Source: Emticicia sp051209875
GTDB taxonomy: Bacteria > Bacteroidota > Bacteroidia > Cytophagales > Spirosomataceae
DNA: 64,000 bases
NCBI RefSeq assembly: GCF_051209875.1
Contig: NZ_JBNTQY010000001.1
Location: forward strand, 4,960,001 to 5,024,000
Direction: 5' to 3'
Each line of letters begins with the position of its first letter. The stretch's first letter is position 1. Position numbers and translations under genes: made by a program. The notes under the pieces are model-generated. The model saw nothing but the letters and a program-made list of their open reading frames with translations. It did not search any database and had not been told where the DNA came from. Below are positions 59,501-64,000 of this stretch, in pieces.

Positions 59501-60445
59501 ATGCAATCCAGCAAAAAACTATTTGATGATTTGCTCCAACAAATTACGGTGTACGAAGCTCAAGAAGCAAAAGAAATTGTTTTTTGGTTAATGGAATTTT
59601 ATTTAGGCTTGAAGAAAATTGAAATTCTGAGTGATAAATTAGCCGAGAAGCAGGTAAACTGGACAAATATTATTGAAAGGTTAAATTCCCACGAACCCAT
59701 TCAATATATTTTAGGCGAAACAGATTTTTATGGAAGAAAATTTTTGGTAAATGATTCTGTCCTAATTCCACGACCTGAAACCGAAGAATTGGTACAATTG
59801 GTCATTGAAAATAGTCAACAGTCCACAGTCCATGGTCCACAGTTAAAAGTCAGCAGTCGGCAGTCCGTTGTCGGCGAAAAAGCACTCAGTACTCAGAACT
59901 CTAAACCGCACGGCGGACCGTTCAGAACTCTTTTAGACATTGGCACTGGAAGTGGCTGTATTGCTATTTCTTTGGCAAAAGAATTGCCTAATTTTCAAGT
60001 TTTTGCGTATGATATTTCAGAAAAAGCTCTCGAAACGGCACAAAAAAATGCCGAATTAAATAATGCAAATGTGATTTTTGAAAAAGTTGATATTCTCCAT
60101 TCTCCATTATCCATTATCCATTATCCATTATCCATTATAGTAAGTAATCCGCCTTATGTTACGAAGAAAGAAATTGAGTTGATGCGAAAAAACGTCATTG
60201 ATTTTGAGCCACATTTAGCACTTTTCGTAGAAAACAATGACCCTTTGGTTTTCTATAAAGCTATCGCTAATTTTGCTTATAATAATCTGACTATCAACGG
60301 TTTAGTAGCTGTCGAAATAAACGAATCATTAGGCAAAGAAACCGCAGAAATATTTATTAAAAAAGGGTTTTCAGATGTAGTTATTGTAAAGGATATTCAT
60401 CAAAAAGAAAGGTTTGTGAAAGCAAGGCTTAGTAAAAAGATTTAG
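59501..60445 (+). CDS. prmC: Release factor glutamine methyltransferase PrmC, with repeat-derived insert
   Basis: Methylates the Gln of the GGQ motif in release factors RF1 and RF2. The 314-residue protein has the helical N-terminal domain, RPETEELVQLV, the SAM motif LLDIGTGSGCIAISLA and the catalytic IVSNPPYV. It is about 35-40 residues longer than E. coli PrmC (277). The surplus is residues about 105-144 (SQQSTVHGPQLK to HGGPFRT), encoded entirely by heptad repeats and a GC-rich element. A second block (about 199-213) before NPPY is six 7-nt units. The frame stays open, so the enzyme may still work. Confidence 0.93.
   Translation: MQSSKKLFDDLLQQITVYEAQEAKEIVFWLMEFYLGLKKIEILSDKLAEKQVNWTNIIERLNSHEPIQYILGETDFYGRKFLVNDSVLIPRPETEELVQLVIENSQQSTVHGPQLKVSSRQSVVGEKALSTQNSKPHGGPFRTLLDIGTGSGCIAISLAKELPNFQVFAYDISEKALETAQKNAELNNANVIFEKVDILHSPLSIIHYPLSIIVSNPPYVTKKEIELMRKNVIDFEPHLALFVENNDPLVFYKAIANFAYNNLTINGLVAVEINESLGKETAEIFIKKGFSDVVIVKDIHQKERFVKARLSKKI
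59813..59931. repeat. In-frame composite repeat insertion in prmC
   Basis: It holds nine 7-nt units of AGTCnnC type (59813-59875), a short A-rich link, three ACTCA units (59882-59902), a GC-rich 20-mer (59903-59922), then a second copy of CAGAACTCT (59923-59931; the first is 59894-59902). It adds about 40 codons without a stop. Confidence 0.85.
60097..60138. repeat. Six CCATTAT heptamers in prmC coding sequence
   Basis: CCATTCT followed by five exact CCATTAT units, 42 nt, which is 14 codons. Because 7 is not a multiple of 3, gain or loss of one unit would shift the frame just before the catalytic NPPY. Confidence 0.88.
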
Positions 60446-60498
60446 ATAAGGAATGAGAGTTTTGATGGTTTTTGCTAACTTCACGTTTTAAAATTTTA

Positions 60499-60523
60499 CA
60501 CAATTTGGAAAATTGTGCTACAA
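60499..60523 (-). repeat. REP-like hairpin with GTAG head before MoxR gene
   Basis: On the minus strand TTGTAG is followed by CACAATTT, loop TCC and AAATTGTG (8-bp perfect stem). It ends 3 nt before the MoxR start codon, so it may hide the translation start. Confidence 0.6.
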
Positions 60524-60526
60524 TAC

Positions 60527-61498
60527 ATGGAAAGCTCAAGAATTCTACATAGAAAAATAAGGGATGTTTTTTCGGAAACAGGTAAAGTGGTTATTGGTCA
60601 AGAACGATTGATTAATCGTTTATTAATTGGACTTTTTACTGGCGGTCATATCCTACTCGAAGGTGTACCTGGTTTAGCTAAAACCAAGACTATCAACACT
60701 TTAGCGAAGGTTTTGGACTTGGGTTTCAATCGTATTCAGTTTACTCCTGACTTACTTCCTGCCGACCTTGTGGGGACGATGATTTATAACCAAAAATCAG
60801 GAGATTTTGAGGTAAAAAAAGGACCTATTTTTGCTAATTTGATTTTGGCGGATGAGGTAAATAGAGCTCCTGCCAAAGTGCAATCAGCTTTATTGGAAGC
60901 AATGGCGGAAAAACAAGTAACCATCGGCGACGAATCGCATAAGCTCGACCGCCCCTTTATGGTTATGGCTACTCAAAACCCCGTTGAACAAGAAGGTACC
61001 TATCCACTTCCTGAAGCACAAGTAGATAGATTTATGATGAAAGTTTTTGTTGATTATTTGAACAAAAACGACGAACTCGAAATGGTTAGAAAAATAGCGA
61101 ATCTCAATGAAAACTATGTTCCGAAACCAATATTAGATAAAGAAGAAATTGCAGCCATTGGACAAGAAATCAATCGAATTTCTATCTCTGAAATGCTCGA
61201 ACGTTATATAATTGAGTTAGTTTTTGCTACTCGCCGCCCAGCAGAATATGGCATGAAAGACGAAGCTCGTTACATTCAATTTGGTGTTTCGCCACGAGCA
61301 GGTATTGCCTTGTATAATGCCGCCAAAGCCCTCGCCTATTTCGACGAACGTGATTACGTTTTGCCCGAAGACATCAAAGCCTTAGTGCATGATGTTTTCA
61401 ACCACCGAATAATCCTCAACTACGAAGCCGAAGCCGACGGACTCACCACTCGTGAAGTGATTGATAATGTGCTGAAAAGAGTGGCGATTGGGAGGTAA
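60527..61498 (+). CDS. MoxR family AAA+ ATPase
   Basis: A 323-residue chaperone-like ATPase. Walker A is EGVPGLAKTKT, Walker B NLILADEVNRAPAK, sensor 1 MATQNPVEQEG, and the C-terminal lid has FGVSPRAGIALYNAAKALA. The start is the ATG at 60527 (MESSRILHRKIRDVF). The GTG four codons upstream lies inside the hairpin. MoxR genes usually precede DUF58 and von Willebrand domain genes, but here a BlaI gene follows, so its partners are elsewhere. Confidence 0.93.
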   Translation: MESSRILHRKIRDVFSETGKVVIGQERLINRLLIGLFTGGHILLEGVPGLAKTKTINTLAKVLDLGFNRIQFTPDLLPADLVGTMIYNQKSGDFEVKKGPIFANLILADEVNRAPAKVQSALLEAMAEKQVTIGDESHKLDRPFMVMATQNPVEQEGTYPLPEAQVDRFMMKVFVDYLNKNDELEMVRKIANLNENYVPKPILDKEEIAAIGQEINRISISEMLERYIIELVFATRRPAEYGMKDEARYIQFGVSPRAGIALYNAAKALAYFDERDYVLPEDIKALVHDVFNHRIILNYEAEADGLTTREVIDNVLKRVAIGR

Positions 61499-61560
61499 AC
61501 TTCAATAAAACCTTAGTTTTTTTATTTAAAATGATTTTTTGAAAAATATTCTTCAAAAAA

Positions 61561-61598
61561 TTTGTAAAGTATTATTTTATTGTTCTACATTTGTAGAA
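61561..61598 (+). promoter_or_regulatory. Promoter and BlaI-type operator of the blaI-M56 pair
   Basis: TTTG (61561-61564) is followed after 21 nt by TACATTTG (61586-61593), a good -33/-7 pair. The perfect-arm palindrome TTCTACA-TT-TGTAGAA (61583-61598) contains the TACAnnTGTA core of BlaI/MecI operators and covers the -7 box, which predicts autorepression. Confidence 0.75.
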
Positions 61599-61618
61599 AC
61601 AAATCTATAAACGTAGAA

Positions 61619-61990
61619 ATGAAATTGACCGAAACCGAAGAAACATTAATGCAATATTTGTGGGATGCAAAAAAAGCATTCATGAAAGATTTATTAGATA
61701 CCTATCCCGAACCCAAACCTGCTCCGACAACTGTTGCCACACTTTTGAAAAGAATGATTGATAAAGGTTTTGTAGCCTATCGTGAGTATGGAAATTCAAG
61801 AGAATATTATCCATTGATAGAAAAAAACGATTATTTTTCAAAGCAGATGAATGGCATGATTCATAAATTTTTTAATAATTCAGTTACACAATTTGCATCA
61901 TTTTTTACTTCAAAAACTGATTTCAGTGCAACAGAATTAGAGGAGTTAAAAAGTATTATTGACAAACAAATCGAAAAAAAGAAAAAATGA
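61619..61990 (+). CDS. BlaI/MecI/CopY family repressor
   Basis: A 123-residue winged-helix repressor. It begins MKLTETEETLMQYLWDAKKAFMKDLLD and has the recognition helix region PAPTTVATLLKRMIDKGFVAY. The C-terminal dimer helices include TELEELKSIIDKQIEKKKK. The start is the ATG at 61619, after the palindromic operator. It overlaps the M56 peptidase gene as ATGA. The pair forms a sensor-protease/repressor switch like BlaR1/BlaI. Confidence 0.92.
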   Translation: MKLTETEETLMQYLWDAKKAFMKDLLDTYPEPKPAPTTVATLLKRMIDKGFVAYREYGNSREYYPLIEKNDYFSKQMNGMIHKFFNNSVTQFASFFTSKTDFSATELEELKSIIDKQIEKKKK

Positions 61991-63369
61991 TACTCTATCT
62001 TTTGAAATCAGGTGCGTGTTTAATCGTTCTTTTTGGCGTTTATAAATTCTTTTTAGAAAAAGAGAAAATGCTACATTTCAATCGCTATTTCTTATTATTT
62101 AGTTTGATTTTCAGTTTTTCAATTCCACTCATTTCAATCGAAATTGGACAAGAAAATCTACAAATAGAAAAAGTAAACAAACTAATTTCCACTGAAAACA
62201 TCCCTTTTAGCATTCCGAATGAAAATCCAGTAAATGAAGTACAAAAAACTGATTATCAGTCTTTTATAAAATATATTTATATTATTGTTACTTTTTTTCA
62301 GTTGCTAAAGTTTACGAGAAATTTAGTTCTTATTAAGAAGAAAATTACTCAGAATCGAAAAATCATAGTTGAGGGCATCTATTTTATTTTACTCAAAGAA
62401 AAGGTTGAACTTTGTACTTTTCTGAATTATATATTCATCAATGAGGAAGAATACAATAATTTAGAAGACGAATTAATAAGTCACGAACGAACACACATTC
62501 AACAATTTCATACTTTAGATATTCTTTTTATTGAAATTTTAAGGATCATATTTTGGTTCAATCCGACACTTAATTTTTACAAAAAAGCGATTCAACTCAA
62601 CCATGAATTTATGGCTGATGAGACAGTCAATCAGAAATTTCAAAATATTCGATTTTATCAAGAATTACTTTTACAAAAATCCATTGGCAATCTTGCTTTT
62701 AATCTTACGAGTAATTTAACTTTTCAAATCACTAAACAACGACTTCTAATGATGACAACTCACACCTCCGCCAAAGTAGCATTGCTCAAAAAAGTAGTTT
62801 TATTACCTATTTTTACGATTTTACTATTGAGTTTTATAGACATTTCTTTTGCTCAAACACCTACTAAACCTCTTGAAATACAAGTAATTCCTAATGAAAA
62901 CTCGAAAAAGAAGTTGACACAAAAGGATGTTAATATGGACAATGCAAGGGTTTATATTTTTGAAGATCTCAATCCTACTACCCATGAAAAAGGTAAAATA
63001 AAAAATCCGAAAAATTATAATGAGTTGACAGATGATGAAAAGAAATTACTCAAAGAAAGCCCTCTTTACGCAGAAAAAAACAATCCAACTGATGAAATGA
63101 TGAAGTTATGGGCAAGTACTGATAAATATGGTGTGTGGGTAGATTCAAAACGAATTCCAAATAATAAACTTAACAGTTATAAAGCTTCTGATATTGCCGA
63201 GTTTTCGATTAGCCGACTTTACAAAAATGCTCAAGTTGGCAATCGTCGTTTTCAAATTGATTTAATGACACATAAATACTACGATGAGGTATATATGAAA
63301 CATGTAAAAGAATCACCAATGTTTTCTATTGATAAAAGAACTAATAAAAACAAACCTAAAAAAAGCTAA
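61987..63369 (+). CDS. M56 family metallopeptidase (BlaR1-like)
   Basis: A 460-residue membrane zinc protease. Helices are at about 5-20, 33-52, 88-108 and 270-290. The zinc site is the HExxH of ISHERTHIQQFH with a third ligand in HEFMADETVNQ. By analogy with BlaR1 it would cleave or trigger cleavage of the repressor. The C-terminal about 165 residues after the last helix face the periplasm and are not a penicillin-binding domain, so the signal is unlikely to be a beta-lactam. Confidence 0.9.
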   Translation: MILYLLKSGACLIVLFGVYKFFLEKEKMLHFNRYFLLFSLIFSFSIPLISIEIGQENLQIEKVNKLISTENIPFSIPNENPVNEVQKTDYQSFIKYIYIIVTFFQLLKFTRNLVLIKKKITQNRKIIVEGIYFILLKEKVELCTFLNYIFINEEEYNNLEDELISHERTHIQQFHTLDILFIEILRIIFWFNPTLNFYKKAIQLNHEFMADETVNQKFQNIRFYQELLLQKSIGNLAFNLTSNLTFQITKQRLLMMTTHTSAKVALLKKVVLLPIFTILLLSFIDISFAQTPTKPLEIQVIPNENSKKKLTQKDVNMDNARVYIFEDLNPTTHEKGKIKNPKNYNELTDDEKKLLKESPLYAEKNNPTDEMMKLWASTDKYGVWVDSKRIPNNKLNSYKASDIAEFSISRLYKNAQVGNRRFQIDLMTHKYYDEVYMKHVKESPMFSIDKRTNKNKPKKS

Positions 63370-63379
63370 TAAATATTAA

Positions 63380-63416
63380 TTTGCAGGTCTATCTTTATAT
63401 TCATTAGACCTGCAAA
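63380..63416. repeat. Hairpin between convergent genes
   Basis: TTTGCAGGTCTA pairs with TAGACCTGCAAA (12 bp perfect) around a 13-nt loop. There is no T-run. The stem word resembles that of 34126-34162. It may act as a weak bidirectional terminator. Confidence 0.5.
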
Positions 63417-63425
63417 ACATGGTTT

Positions 63426-63974
63426 TTACTCATAAATCACACTCAACAACTCGGCCACGCAAGCTGGCTTTTCTGAACCTTCCAATTCAAAAATGGCATC
63501 AATGATAAGTTTTGCACCGCTTGGTTGCATATCTTCTACTTCTTTTAAAATTGCTTTCATACGCACTCGACTATTTACAGGCACGGGCGAAATAAAGCGT
63601 ACTTTATTTGTACCATAATTCAGACCCATTTGGGCAGATTCTATCTTAAACATTTCATACATAAACTTTGGCGAAAACGAGAGCGACAAAAATCCATGAG
63701 CAATTGTACCACCAAAAGGTGAAAGTTTGGCCTTCTCTACATCAACATGAATCCATTGGTCGTCTAAAGTTGCTTTGGCAAAATCATTGATTTTTTCTTG
63801 CGTCAATGTTTGCCAATCAGATGTGCCAAGCTCCTTACCAACATGAGCTTTCAAAGCTGTTAAGTCTTTAAAAACCAACATTTCACCTACTTTATTTGTT
63901 TGAGGAACAGGCTTTACTTCTTGTTTAGGGATTTCTTTTACTTCATAATTTGGCATTTTTATGTCATCCGACAT
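63426..63974 (-). CDS. MaoC family dehydratase
   Basis: A hot-dog-fold enoyl-CoA hydratase-like protein. The active-site stretch is DDQWIHVDVEKAKLSPFGGTIAHGFLSLS, split here as DDQWIHVD and GGTIAHGFLSLS, with the Asp and His of hydratase-2. The start is uncertain: the ATG at 63974 gives about 182 residues, but the typical domain starts near MLVFKDLTALKAHVGKE, and the frame is open to the right edge. The Pro/Lys-rich N-terminal extension is unusual for the family. Confidence 0.8.
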   Translation of the reverse strand: MSDDIKMPNYEVKEIPKQEVKPVPQTNKVGEMLVFKDLTALKAHVGKELGTSDWQTLTQEKINDFAKATLDDQWIHVDVEKAKLSPFGGTIAHGFLSLSFSPKFMYEMFKIESAQMGLNYGTNKVRFISPVPVNSRVRMKAILKEVEDMQPSGAKLIIDAIFELEGSEKPACVAELLSVIYE

Positions 63975-64000
63975 TACTACAACCGCCTTTCCAACCACTT

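Overview
The window looks like chromosomal DNA from an AT-rich member of the Bacteroidota, most likely a Cytophagales relative. This is an inference from several things seen together: a low-GC sequence, few obvious Shine-Dalgarno sites, promoters that fit the Bacteroidota pattern (TTG or TTTG, 19-21 nt, then TAnnTTTG), RND and TolC-type export operons with lipoprotein adaptors, LytS/LytTR two-component genes, BlaI/M56 pairs and several Uma2 nucleases. No rRNA, CRISPR array, prophage or replication origin was seen.

Layout. 1-5763 (minus): a tetR, tolC, adaptor and RND-pump operon, with the pump running off the left edge. 6226-11471: pyrD, yceI, an SDR, a glycosyltransferase/acetyltransferase pair, nusG, secE and tRNA-Trp. 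11676-15679 (minus): tyrS, a beta-barrel protein, queA and a small membrane protein. 16079-22418: two overlapping unknown lipoprotein genes, the cobalamin adenosyltransferase gene and purH. 22483-24726: accessory DNA with an intact-ended IS1-type element next to a two-gene cassette of unknown function. 24749-27895: a GntR-regulated block with a Gfo/Idh oxidoreductase and deoC. 28058-36500: two APC permeases, a Uma2 protein, a DnaQ-like exonuclease, a MATE pump, an MsbA-type ABC exporter and recX. 37256-42360: a MacA/MacB-like export operon that carries its own sensor kinase and LytTR regulator. 42411-51455: housekeeping genes (nuoH, asnS, lysS, an amidase, a TIGR01777 epimerase, a HIT protein) mixed with Uma2 genes. 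51557-53119: an Mrr-type nuclease and a REP-associated tyrosine transposase between inverted palindromes. 53163-64000: gpsA, an adaptor plus TolC pair, proC, ribD, prmC, a MoxR ATPase, blaI with an M56 peptidase, and a MaoC dehydratase.

The most unusual signal is in the spaces between genes. At least fourteen sites carry imperfect repeats with a strict 7-nt period, built on different word families (AGTCnnC, ACTCAGA, GAATTAR, TTAGCnA, CATTCAT and others). Many end directly against a start codon. Two such blocks lie in frame inside prmC. A second layer consists of short hairpins with a GTAG or GTGG head, resembling REPs. Their stems differ in sequence but their architecture is shared, and one copy sits inside a response-regulator linker. 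A third is a GC-rich 18-mer found both inside the IS1 transposase and inside prmC. A RAYT transposase flanked by inverted palindromes is a possible source of the hairpin class.
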